A stretch of DNA of 43,675 bases, taken from NCBI GenBank assembly GCA_913049785.1, contig CAJWXP010000018.1, positions 1-43,675 of the forward strand, in the 5' to 3' direction. The notes beneath the pieces were generated by a model that was not told the origin of the DNA, made no database searches, and worked only from the letters and a program-made list of their open reading frames with translations. Both the position numbers and the translations under genes were made by a program. Positions within the stretch are counted from its first letter, which is position 1, and each line of letters begins with the position of its first letter. Source of the DNA: an uncultured Dehalococcoidia bacterium. GTDB taxonomy: Bacteria > Chloroflexota > Dehalococcoidia > Lucifugimonadales > UBA1127. Below, one piece after another: positions 24,462 to 32,459 of this stretch.

Positions 24462-25385
24462 CTAGCGCTTTGCCCAGGCTGGTGGCTCTGCACTGCGACC
24501 AGCCACCCAGTCTGCCATGTCACTGTCCAGCCCGCGATGCCATTCCCGGTTCAACTCGTCTGAGACGTTGACCGTTATCTTGCCCAGGCCGGCGATCTCC
24601 ATCTCCATGACATCGCCGTTCTGGATGGGGCCAAGGCCCTGGTGGTTAGTGCCGGAGGCGATGAGGTCACCTGGATCAAGCTGCAAGATAGAAGTCAGCC
24701 ACTCGATCATCTTGGGGATCTTGTGGCCCATGTCGCTCGTGTTGTAGTCCTGTCGTATCTCACCGTTGACCCACAAGCGCACCTGGAGGTTCTGGGCGTC
24801 TGCTATCTCGTCGGCTGTGACCAAGTAGGGCCCCATGGGGCCGAAGGTATCGTGCGATTTCATCCACAAGAAGCTGGTGGGATGGAGACCTCTGGCGGAT
24901 ACATCGTTGAAATTGACGTAGCCAAAGATGTGGTCATACGCGTCTTTCTCCGAAACGTTGGCGGCTGTCTTGCCGATGACGACGCCAAGCTCTGCCTCGT
25001 GGTGGAACACGGCGGCCTGGTGCGCTGCGGGAAGCACCACAGTCTCGCCCTCGCCGATGACGGACTCCGGTGACTTCAAGAAGCCGTTGAGGGGCTTGGG
25101 TTCACTCAATGCGCCGTTCTCGAAGTAGTTGGCTGCCATTGCAACGATCTTGCCAGGCCGCGGTAGCGGAGGACGCAGGTGCACCTGGTCCATGGGAATC
25201 GGCTGGACTTTGCCGGCGATCTCCTTGATACGTGCTCTGTATGTGCCCTCAAAGTCGGCAATGACCGCGTTGATCATATCCTGGGGAGTTGGGGCGTTGA
25301 TCTCCGTCAGGGATTCAGACAGGTTGTACACCTGATCGTCTTGATACAGCCCTAACTGATAGTTGTTGTACATCACCAGCTTCAT
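24462..25385 (-). CDS. Fumarylacetoacetate hydrolase (FAH) family protein, copy 1
   Basis: FAH-family enzymes hydrolyse, decarboxylate or isomerise beta-keto acids from aromatic breakdown, using a divalent metal. The 307-residue protein has a divergent N-terminal domain (about residues 1-75) and the conserved C-terminal barrel. The metal-binding FHHEAELGVVIGKTA (ExE pair), FGYVNFNDVSARG, GDLIASGTNHQGLGP and DGDVMEMEIAGLGKI are all seen. The usual NDVSARD reads NDVSARG. It follows a clear paralogue by 53 bases. Candidate reactions in this context are oxaloacetate decarboxylation or a hydratase step; these are inferences. Confidence 0.85.
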   Translation of the reverse strand: MKLVMYNNYQLGLYQDDQVYNLSESLTEINAPTPQDMINAVIADFEGTYRARIKEIAGKVQPIPMDQVHLRPPLPRPGKIVAMAANYFENGALSEPKPLNGFLKSPESVIGEGETVVLPAAHQAAVFHHEAELGVVIGKTAANVSEKDAYDHIFGYVNFNDVSARGLHPTSFLWMKSHDTFGPMGPYLVTADEIADAQNLQVRLWVNGEIRQDYNTSDMGHKIPKMIEWLTSILQLDPGDLIASGTNHQGLGPIQNGDVMEMEIAGLGKITVNVSDELNREWHRGLDSDMADWVAGRSAEPPAWAKR

Positions 25386-25438
25386 GACAGTTCCCTTTCT
25401 CCTGGGCGAGCGTTGTAGCTTTGGACTAGCCTGCTAGA

Positions 25439-26338
25439 TTACCCACGCATCCTATCGGCCATAGCCTCGTCTACCCCGCGAGCCCATTTCCGCTTCCTTG
25501 GCTCAGAGACATTGACGGTCAACCTGCCAAGGCCAGGGGTCTCACGCTCTACAACGTCTCCGTCTTGCAGCGAACCAAGGCCCTGATGGTTGGTGCCCAG
25601 CGCGACGACATCGCCCGGGTTCAATGTAGTGATGGAGGAGAGCCACGCAAGGGTTTTGGGGATGGAGTGGCCCATGTCACTGGTGCTGTAGTCCTGGTTT
25701 AGGCTTCCGTTGACCCAGAGCTTCACGTTGGTGTCCTGGGGGTTGGGAACTTCGTCAGCGGTCACCAGGTAGGGCCCCATAGGTGCAAAGGTGTGATACG
25801 ACTTGGACTGAAGGAACACATCCGAGCCCTTTGGTCCAAGACCTCTGGCGGATACGTCGATGAAGTTGGTGTAGCCGAATACGTAGCTGTATGCTTCATC
25901 TTCTGAGATGTTCTTGGCCTTTTTGCCGATGACCAGCCCCAGTTCTGCCTCATGATGGAAGATATCAGCGTCGTCCGGAGGAATCTGGATCGTTTCACCG
26001 TTGCCGATCACTGCACTGGGGTTCTTGAGGAATCCGTTGATGGGCCTAGCCTCTTTCAGGGTGCCGTTCTCCAGGTAGTTGGCAGCCATGCAGAGGATCT
26101 TGCCGGGCTTGGGGATAGGCGCACGGAGTTGGACATCTTCTATGGGAGTGCCTGGCATGTCGAGCATGTTGCGTTCCAGGCGGAGTTTGTAGCCATCCCA
26201 CTTCTCAATGAGCCTGCACATGTAGTCGCCGGGGCCCACACGAGGGATCTCCTCAAGGGTCAATGTCATGTCAATGACCCGGGTCTCATCCTTGTTCAAG
26301 ACTCCTAGCCTGTAATCGTCAAAGAAAACCAGCTTCAT
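25439..26338 (-). CDS. Fumarylacetoacetate hydrolase (FAH) family protein, copy 2
   Basis: A 299-residue paralogue of the neighbouring gene with the same layout. Residues about 1-75 form a small N-terminal domain. The C-terminal barrel has FHHEAELGLVIGKKA, FGYTNFIDVSARG, LNPGDVVALGTNHQGLG and DGDVVERETPGLGRLTV. Copy 2 has Ile in place of the Asn of NDVSAR, so the metal-site neighbourhood differs between the copies. A TAGGAG lies 8 bases upstream of the ATG. It sits 25 bases after the first LigJ-like gene and is probably in the same transcript. The divergence suggests different substrates rather than simple dosage. Confidence 0.85.
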   Translation of the reverse strand: MKLVFFDDYRLGVLNKDETRVIDMTLTLEEIPRVGPGDYMCRLIEKWDGYKLRLERNMLDMPGTPIEDVQLRAPIPKPGKILCMAANYLENGTLKEARPINGFLKNPSAVIGNGETIQIPPDDADIFHHEAELGLVIGKKAKNISEDEAYSYVFGYTNFIDVSARGLGPKGSDVFLQSKSYHTFAPMGPYLVTADEVPNPQDTNVKLWVNGSLNQDYSTSDMGHSIPKTLAWLSSITTLNPGDVVALGTNHQGLGSLQDGDVVERETPGLGRLTVNVSEPRKRKWARGVDEAMADRMRG

Positions 26339-26363
26339 GCGTTGTCTCCTAGCTCGACTGCTT

Positions 26364-27368
26364 TTACTTCAGATAGTTCTTCAGCCGGGGATAGACCTTG
26401 AGGACGTTGCCTTCAAAGAGCTTCGTCCGGTCCTCGTCCGTCAGCCAATCGATGTTGTCGACAGTGGGCTTGATGTCGTCGAAGTAGCGCCCGGTTTCCG
26501 GGTCGATGGCGTTCACGGCGCCGATCATCTCCGAGGCGAACAACACGTTATCGATGCCTGCTACCTTCAGCAGCAACTCAAGGCCATTCTGGTCGTAGAT
26601 AGCTGTGTCGAAGTAGATCTTCTTGATGAACTCGTCGAAGGGTTGGAAACCATCGCGAATGGCGATGCCACGGAACCGTCCGTACTGGTAGGGGATTGCA
26701 CCGCCACCGTGCGGGACTATGATCCGGAGGTCCGGGAAGTCCTGGAACACGGTGGATTGGTGTAGCTGGACGATGGAAGTGGTGTCCGCGTTCATGTAGT
26801 GAGAACTGGTGCTGTGGAAGCTGGGGTTGCAGGTGGCGCTCACGTGGATCATGGCGGGCACGTCCAACTCAACCAGCTTCTCGTAGAAGGGATACCACCA
26901 GTCCTTGTCGCTCAGGGGCGGGTCTGTCCAGAAACCACCTGAGGGGTCCGGGTTCATAACGCAGCCAACAAAGCCCATCTCGTTAACGCATCGCTCCAAC
27001 TCCGCAATGGCAGCCTTGGGCGGAACGCCCGGGGACTGAGGCAGTTGGCATACCGGGACAAAAATATCCGGGTACAGACTGATGACCCGGGCGATCAGAT
27101 CATTGCAGTGTTGGGTCCAGTAGAGGCTTATCTTCTCACCACCGAAGTGGTGACCCATGGACGAGGCTCTGGGAGAGAAGAACATCTTGTCTGTACCACG
27201 CTCACGCAGCCGCTTGATCTGCCCGTTCTCCAGGGTCTCCCGAATCTCGTCGTCGCTGACCTTGATGGAGCCTTTGACCGGCCTGGCCAGCTCCGCGATC
27301 TGACGGGATCGCCACGCATCAATCGCCGGTGGCAGTGTGGTGTAGTGCCCGTGGCTATCTATGATCAT
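26364..27368 (-). CDS. LigJ-like amidohydrolase, tandem copy 3 (most diverged of three)
   Basis: Amidohydrolase_2 superfamily (TIM barrel, metal-dependent). The 334-residue protein has the metal-binding HGH at residues 6-8, MIHVSATC with His175, PHGGGAIPYQYGRF and FASEMIGA. A Glu in that last motif, where decarboxylases such as ACMSD have Asp, is the feature of 4-oxalomesaconate hydratase LigJ. Hydration of a ring-cleavage product is therefore more likely than amide hydrolysis. It shares the QSPGV, WTDPP and RLKNYLK patterns with the next two genes but differs across the middle. AAGGGA precedes the ATG. Confidence 0.82.
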   Translation of the reverse strand: MIIDSHGHYTTLPPAIDAWRSRQIAELARPVKGSIKVSDDEIRETLENGQIKRLRERGTDKMFFSPRASSMGHHFGGEKISLYWTQHCNDLIARVISLYPDIFVPVCQLPQSPGVPPKAAIAELERCVNEMGFVGCVMNPDPSGGFWTDPPLSDKDWWYPFYEKLVELDVPAMIHVSATCNPSFHSTSSHYMNADTTSIVQLHQSTVFQDFPDLRIIVPHGGGAIPYQYGRFRGIAIRDGFQPFDEFIKKIYFDTAIYDQNGLELLLKVAGIDNVLFASEMIGAVNAIDPETGRYFDDIKPTVDNIDWLTDEDRTKLFEGNVLKVYPRLKNYLK

Positions 27369-27396
27369 GTGTATTCCCTTGTCCTTGCTTTGGTGA

Positions 27397-28410
27397 TTAC
27401 TTCAGGTAGTTCTTAAGCCGAGGGTAGACCTTCCGAGCGTTGCCCTCAAATATCTTGGCCTTGTCCTGTTCACTGAGGCCTTGGACGGCGTCGACATAGA
27501 TCTTGGTGTCTTCATAGTATTGCTCGGTGTCAGGGTCAATCTGATCCCTCACGGCGCCGATCATCTCCGTTGCGAAGAGGATGTTGTCCGCCGGTATGAC
27601 GTCCGTCAGGAGGTCAATGCCACGCTGGTGATAGACGCAGGTGTCAAAGAACACGTTGTCCATCAGATGGTCTTTCAACGGCGGCTTCCCCAACGCTTGG
27701 GCGATGCCACGATAGCGACCCCAGTGATAGGGGACCGCACCGCCACCGTGGGGGATGACGAACTTGAGGGTTGGGAAGTCTTTGAAGAGGTCACCCTGGA
27801 TCATCTGCATGAAGAACGTCGTGTCGCCATTGATGTAGTGGGCGCCTGTCCCATGGAAGTTAGGGTTGCAGGACATGCTGGAGTGGATCATGGCGGGGGT
27901 CTCAAACTCCACCATCTTCTCGTAGATCGGATACCACCATTTGTCCTGCATCGGCGGGTCCGTCCAGTAGCCATCGGATGGGTCTGGGTTAAGGTTGAAG
28001 CCAACACAGCCCAACTCGTTGACGCAACGCTCCATCTCCTCAATGCAGGTCTCAGGTGACACGCCTGGAGACTGGGGAATCTGGCAGACGGGGATAAAAC
28101 TTTCCGGGAAGAGGTCAGAGACCCGCTTCACCAGGTCGTTTACCGTCCGCGTCCACTGAAGGCTGGTTGCTGCATCGCCGTAGTGGTGCGCCATGCCGCC
28201 TGCGGTGGGAGAGAAAAGGGCCACATCCGTACCACGGGCCTGTTGCAGCTTCAACTGTCCGTTGATGATCGTTTCCCGAATTTCATCGTCACTAATGGTC
28301 AGGGTGTCTGTGAAAGGAACCCCCGGCTTGAACTCTTCAATCTGCTTGTTCCGCCATGCCCTTAGCTGCCGCGGCGCAGTTGTGTAGTGACCGTGTATAT
28401 CGATGATCAT
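27397..28410 (-). CDS. LigJ-like amidohydrolase, tandem copy 2
   Basis: A 337-residue member of the same subgroup, very close to the next gene: long identical blocks include the segments around GGMAHHYGDA, MIHSSMSCNPNFHGTGAHYI and GDTTFFMQMIQGDLFKDFPT. Metal ligands are in place: HGH at residues 6-8, His in MIHSSMS, PHGGGAVPYHWGRYRGI and the Glu of FATEMIGA. It ends with the shared tail YPRLKNYLK. It is separated from both neighbours by about 25-30 bases, each with its own ribosome-binding site, consistent with one transcript made by gene duplication. It probably hydrates a dicarboxylic enol or keto acid as LigJ does; the substrate is unproven. Confidence 0.83.
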   Translation of the reverse strand: MIIDIHGHYTTAPRQLRAWRNKQIEEFKPGVPFTDTLTISDDEIRETIINGQLKLQQARGTDVALFSPTAGGMAHHYGDAATSLQWTRTVNDLVKRVSDLFPESFIPVCQIPQSPGVSPETCIEEMERCVNELGCVGFNLNPDPSDGYWTDPPMQDKWWYPIYEKMVEFETPAMIHSSMSCNPNFHGTGAHYINGDTTFFMQMIQGDLFKDFPTLKFVIPHGGGAVPYHWGRYRGIAQALGKPPLKDHLMDNVFFDTCVYHQRGIDLLTDVIPADNILFATEMIGAVRDQIDPDTEQYYEDTKIYVDAVQGLSEQDKAKIFEGNARKVYPRLKNYLK

Positions 28411-28435
28411 GTGTACTCCCCAGTCCGCCCGGTAA

Positions 28436-29446
28436 TTACTTCAGGTAGTTCTTCAGTCGCGGGTAGACCCTGCGGGCATTGCCTTCAAAGATCTTGGCCT
28501 TGTCTTCATCACTGAGGCCAGGGGCGTTATCAACATAGGGCTTGGTATCGTCGTAGTAGCGATCAGTACGGACATCAATGCCTCGTACTGCGCCGATCAT
28601 CTCTGACGCGAACAGGATGTTATCCGCAGGGAGGACATCAGCCATGAGGTCAATCCCCCGCTGGTGGTAGACGCAGGTGTCAAAGAAGATGTTGTCCATC
28701 AAGTGCTCTTCCAGGATGGGCTTGCCCATGTCCTGGGCGATACCGCGATATCGACCCCAGTGGAAGGGAACTGCGCCGCCGCCGTGGGGGATGACGAACT
28801 TGATGGTTGGGAAGTCCTTGAAGAGGTCACCCTGGATCATCTGCATGAAGAAGGTTGTATCCCCGTTGATGTAGTGTGCTCCCGTGCCATGGAAGTTGGG
28901 GTTGCAGGACATACTGGAATGGATCATAGCGGGCACTTCAAGCTCTGCCATCCGCTCATAGAGCGGATACCACCACTTGTCTTGCATGGGGGGATCGGTC
29001 CAGTAGCCGTCTGAGGGGTCAGGGTTCACGTTGAGGCCTACAAACCCCATCTCGTTGACGCAGCGATCCAACTCTTCAATGCAGTTCTCCAGGGAAACGC
29101 CCGGAGACTGGGGGATCTGGCAGACCGGAATGAAGCTGTCCGGAAAAAGGTCGCAGACTCGCTTGATCAGATCGTTCACTGTCCGCGTCCAATGGAGGCT
29201 CATGGCTGCATCACCGTAGTGGTGAGCCATACCGCCAGCGGTGGGGGAGAACAGCGCCACATCTGTACCGCGGTCCTGTTGAAGCTTCAACTGGCCATTG
29301 GTGATGGTCTCGATGATCTCATCGTCAGTGATGGTGAACGTGTCCTTGAAAGGGACACCTGGTTTGAAGTCTGCAATCATCTTGTTACGCCAATCCCTTA
29401 GCTGGGGCGGAGCTGTGGTGTAGTGTCCGTGGATATCAATGATCAT
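28436..29446 (-). CDS. LigJ-like amidohydrolase, tandem copy 1
   Basis: The first of the three tandem amidohydrolase genes in transcription order, 336 residues. Metal-site residues: His6 and His8 (DIHGHY), His176 (AMIHSSMS) and Glu282 (FASEMIGA), close to the His6/His8/His178/Glu284 set known for LigJ. The Glu rather than Asp argues for the hydratase subgroup. AAGGAG lies 7 bases before the ATG. It follows the first Rieske gene and its terminator, so it should have its own promoter; none is convincing in the 100-base gap. Nearly all differences from copy 2 are conservative, pointing to a fairly recent duplication. Confidence 0.83.
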   Translation of the reverse strand: MIIDIHGHYTTAPPQLRDWRNKMIADFKPGVPFKDTFTITDDEIIETITNGQLKLQQDRGTDVALFSPTAGGMAHHYGDAAMSLHWTRTVNDLIKRVCDLFPDSFIPVCQIPQSPGVSLENCIEELDRCVNEMGFVGLNVNPDPSDGYWTDPPMQDKWWYPLYERMAELEVPAMIHSSMSCNPNFHGTGAHYINGDTTFFMQMIQGDLFKDFPTIKFVIPHGGGAVPFHWGRYRGIAQDMGKPILEEHLMDNIFFDTCVYHQRGIDLMADVLPADNILFASEMIGAVRGIDVRTDRYYDDTKPYVDNAPGLSDEDKAKIFEGNARRVYPRLKNYLK

Positions 29447-29551
29447 CTATATCTCCTTGTTGGATAGGCATAGCCATAGCGCGCGTAGGCGCAGGACTTG
29501 GGGATGCTACCACGCTACGGGCCCAAGTGGAAGGGGCGGGAGCTTGAGCAC

Positions 29552-29595
29552 AAAAAGAGGGGCCTGGCCAGGTTTCTCCGGCGCAGACTCCTCTT
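29552..29595 (-). terminator. Terminator after the first Rieske oxygenase gene
   Basis: On the minus strand AAGAGG (29595-29590) pairs with CCTCTT (29560-29555), extended by a further five pairs after one mismatch. T's follow down to 29552. It begins 22 bases after the stop codon at 29617. Confidence 0.6.
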
Positions 29596-29616
29596 ATTGC
29601 CAATGGTGATGAGAAC

Positions 29617-30879
29617 CTAGGCTACGGTGATGTCGTCCAGCACTTCCTTATCGTCAGAGAAGAAGACATCCCTTGGGAGCACGGCTCCACCGGAACGGAC
29701 CTTGTACACATCCGCGTGGGTAGCTGCGTAGGGCTCTATGCCCTCTTCAAGGTCACGGGCGGCCTTGGTCAGTGTCTTTCGCATGGCGATGATAGCGGTG
29801 TCGCTGGTGCCCAGATGCTCGTGCGTCCGGTCAATGAGCTTACCCATGGTCTCCATCATGGCGGAGTCCTGTGCACGGCCACTATCTGTGGGTATTCCTG
29901 TGTACGTCTCCTTACGCTGAATCTCTCGATCGATCATGTAGTCGTTCGATAGATTTTGCTTGGGATACCAGGTGCCGGGGATCAGGTCGCGGCAGGCGTA
30001 TATCTCTCGAGACTCATCGTCCGTTGGTGGGCGGTCCTTGTGCCAGAGCACCAGGATGACCCAGGTGTTCTCGTTGTCCATGGGGTACCAGATGCCTAGC
30101 CGGGTGGTTCCGTGGGGCTCCCGGGGGATCATGGAGTAAAAGGGGTACAACCACCGGCTGATGCGCCAGTAGTAGCTATCTTCTTCTGCTTCTCGGCGTG
30201 CGCCGATGAGAAGACCGTGTTCCTTCTCACTCACAAAGAAACGTGCGGCCTTGTCCTTGTATTGATACCTGCCGCCAAGGGTAGTAGCTGTTGCCGCTTT
30301 CTCTTCTGAGTCCAGCCGACTGTGCAGCATCGCCGCGTGGGTGGTATCGATCTCACCCTCGATGGACTGGATGTAGTTGCACTCATAGACCAGCTTGGCG
30401 ATCTTGCGGTTCTCAGCCGGAACGTCCATCCACTCCATATGGGGAAGCTCAGCCATCTTGTCTGCGGGTCCCATGAACGCCCAGACGATGTCGCCCTTCT
30501 CCACACAGGGATATGCGGTGATCTTCACCTTGTCCTTGAAGTTGCTTTCGGCGGGTTCAGAGGGCATGTCCACGCAATCGCCGTTCACGTCAAACTTCCA
30601 GCCGTGGTACACGCAGCGCAGGCCACATTCCTCGTTTCGACCGAAGAACAAGCTGGCACGACGATGCGGGCAGTAGTTATCTACAAGTCCAACCTTCCCG
30701 TCAGTGTCCCGGAAGGCGATCAGCTTCTCACCCAGCAATGTCACTCGAACGGGGTCGCTGTCAGGTCCAGGTAGTTCCTCAGACAGCAAAGCGGGAATCC
30801 AGAACCTGCGCATGAGGTTCCCCATTGGGGTCCCCACATCTGTGTTACAGAGGAAATCGTTTTCTGCTGGTGTTAGCAT
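29617..30879 (-). CDS. Rieske [2Fe-2S] ring-hydroxylating oxygenase, alpha subunit (copy A)
   Basis: Non-heme iron oxygenase of the phthalate/vanillate type that hydroxylates or O-demethylates aromatic acids with O2. The 420-residue protein has an N-terminal Rieske domain with Cys70-His72 (CPHRRASLFFG) and Cys89-His92 (CVYHGWKFD). The catalytic domain has the mononuclear iron motif EIDTTHAAMLH (D-x2-H-x4-H). AAAGG lies before the ATG. No ferredoxin or reductase gene is next to it, so electrons must come from elsewhere. A paralogue lies directly upstream. By context it may prepare methoxylated or phenoxy aromatics for ring cleavage; the substrate is not determinable from sequence. Confidence 0.9.
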   Translation of the reverse strand: MLTPAENDFLCNTDVGTPMGNLMRRFWIPALLSEELPGPDSDPVRVTLLGEKLIAFRDTDGKVGLVDNYCPHRRASLFFGRNEECGLRCVYHGWKFDVNGDCVDMPSEPAESNFKDKVKITAYPCVEKGDIVWAFMGPADKMAELPHMEWMDVPAENRKIAKLVYECNYIQSIEGEIDTTHAAMLHSRLDSEEKAATATTLGGRYQYKDKAARFFVSEKEHGLLIGARREAEEDSYYWRISRWLYPFYSMIPREPHGTTRLGIWYPMDNENTWVILVLWHKDRPPTDDESREIYACRDLIPGTWYPKQNLSNDYMIDREIQRKETYTGIPTDSGRAQDSAMMETMGKLIDRTHEHLGTSDTAIIAMRKTLTKAARDLEEGIEPYAATHADVYKVRSGGAVLPRDVFFSDDKEVLDDITVA

Positions 30880-30982
30880 TCGGTTGCCTTTCTTTCCACG
30901 TACTTGATTGAAAATTTACCACACATAGAAACGCCCAAGGTGCCAACATTCAGCTAGCCTCCCCTGAGCGTTCCTTTACAAG

Positions 30983-32284
30983 CTAACGGAGCCGTTCGCC
31001 GCGCTTTGTGGTCTCACCGGCACCTGCGGCCACCAACCAAGGATCCTCGTCCGGGCCGATGATGATCTCTTCAGACCGGATCTTTTGGGTCGGGATGCTC
31101 GGGTCCAACCCGGGAGGCTCAATGCCCTCCTGGAGGTTCCGGGCCATAGAAAGGAGCATCTGCCTGCACCGGATGATGGCTGCATCTCCGCCGTAAAGGT
31201 GCTCCTTGGAGCGGTCATAAATGGGTCCCATGGTCTCAATAAGGGCGTAATCCTGCTCTGGAATGGGCCAGATGCCTGCCAGAATAGTGTTCTTCTGTGC
31301 CCAGCGATCAATCATGTAGTCGTTGTCCATCCTCTTGAGCCGCTTCTTGGGATCAGCGGGGTCCATCAGGGCGCCTTGCTCAATAGCGGCCCTGCGGTCA
31401 GAGGCTGTGAATGGTTCATTGACGTTGTATCGGATGCCCACCCGCTGATTGTTCTCATCGTCAATGGGCACCTGGATCAACACACCGCCGTTCATCCCTT
31501 GTGATGCGATAAATGCTGTGTATGGCAACACGAAGCAATTGGTGCGGATGTACTTGTTGCCCGCGTCCGTTGGGCGATCCGCAATGAGGCGGAAACCGTA
31601 GTCCGTGTCCTGGACATCCACCCGCGCAAAGCGATACTTCGCTCTGGTGTACAGGGCAAACTTGGATGACGGGTAACCCGGCTTATCGGTCTCAAGGTCT
31701 ACTGGCACCTTGTCTTGATGATAAACGTGCAGCGTACCCAGGTGGGTGGAGTCTATGTTCCCTTCCATGCTCTGAAGGTAATTGCACTCAATAGGAACCC
31801 GGAAGGCGATCACATGATCGGCTGGGAGGTTGTTGAAGATGTAATTGGGAGGTGGGGGTTGCTTGTCCTTTGGCCCCATGTATGCCCAGATGACCCCAGC
31901 CGACTCTACAGTTGGGTAGGAAGTGGCGTGAACTTTGTCTTTGTAGTTGCTTTCCGGCAGATCCGATGGCATATCCACACAGTTGCCATCTACATCGAAC
32001 TTCCAGCCGTGGTAGATGCACATGATGCCGGATTCCTGGTTGATGCCAAAGAACAGGGAAGCGCCCCGGTGCGGACATTGTTCAGCCAAGAGTCCAACCT
32101 TTCCGTTGGTGTCACGGAACGCGATCAGGTCTTCGCCGAGCAAACGCGCGCGAATTGGTGCACAGTCTGGCTCCGGCAGTTCGTCAGAGATGATGAGAGG
32201 GTGCCAGTATCGGCGCATCACGTCACCCATAGGCGTCCCAGGGCCAACTCGACAAATCAGTTCATTTTCTTCTGGAGTAAGCAT
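30983..32284 (-). CDS. Rieske [2Fe-2S] ring-hydroxylating oxygenase, alpha subunit (copy B)
   Basis: A 433-residue paralogue of copy A with the same spacing of the Rieske ligands: Cys70, His72 (CPHRGASLFFG), Cys89 and His92 (CIYHGWKFDVDG). The catalytic iron motif is NIDSTHLGTLH. The central part of the substrate pocket (about residues 200-300) differs strongly from copy A, so a different substrate is likely. GGGGAGG precedes the ATG by 7 bases. A good minus-strand promoter lies about 140 bases upstream. It appears to be the first gene of a transcript that includes copy A, 103 bases further on. Confidence 0.9.
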   Translation of the reverse strand: MLTPEENELICRVGPGTPMGDVMRRYWHPLIISDELPEPDCAPIRARLLGEDLIAFRDTNGKVGLLAEQCPHRGASLFFGINQESGIMCIYHGWKFDVDGNCVDMPSDLPESNYKDKVHATSYPTVESAGVIWAYMGPKDKQPPPPNYIFNNLPADHVIAFRVPIECNYLQSMEGNIDSTHLGTLHVYHQDKVPVDLETDKPGYPSSKFALYTRAKYRFARVDVQDTDYGFRLIADRPTDAGNKYIRTNCFVLPYTAFIASQGMNGGVLIQVPIDDENNQRVGIRYNVNEPFTASDRRAAIEQGALMDPADPKKRLKRMDNDYMIDRWAQKNTILAGIWPIPEQDYALIETMGPIYDRSKEHLYGGDAAIIRCRQMLLSMARNLQEGIEPPGLDPSIPTQKIRSEEIIIGPDEDPWLVAAGAGETTKRGERLR

Positions 32285-32348
32285 ATTGTTTCCTCCCCTG
32301 CGGTTTTTTGGTCAGTTCATTGCTGATGCTGCTTGGGAACGAGAATTC

Positions 32349-32371
32349 TATACTAGATACAAGCCAGTATA
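32349..32371 (-). repeat. Inverted repeat in the leader of Rieske copy B
   Basis: TATACT (32349-32354), 11 bases, AGTATA (32366-32371). It could be an operator. Read on the minus strand, its first arm also forms an extended -10 (TGTTATACT) with no -35 at the right distance, so it might be a second promoter. Confidence 0.35.
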
Positions 32372-32425
32372 ACAGGCATGGAGCTTGGTACTCCTATGGA
32401 ACCAAATGCCCGTTTATTTACCAAA

Positions 32426-32454
32426 AGAATAGTATTCTTTTTTAACTGGGTCAA
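32426..32454 (-). promoter_or_regulatory. Promoter of the Rieske oxygenase transcript
   Basis: On the minus strand TTGACC (32454-32449), 17-base spacer, TATTCT (32431-32426). It lies between the end of the alpha/beta hydrolase gene and Rieske copy B and gives a leader of about 135 bases. The AAAAGAA...TTCTTTT palindrome at 32423-32441 overlaps the -10 and spacer and could be an operator. Confidence 0.55.
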
Positions 32455-32459
32455 GCGTA

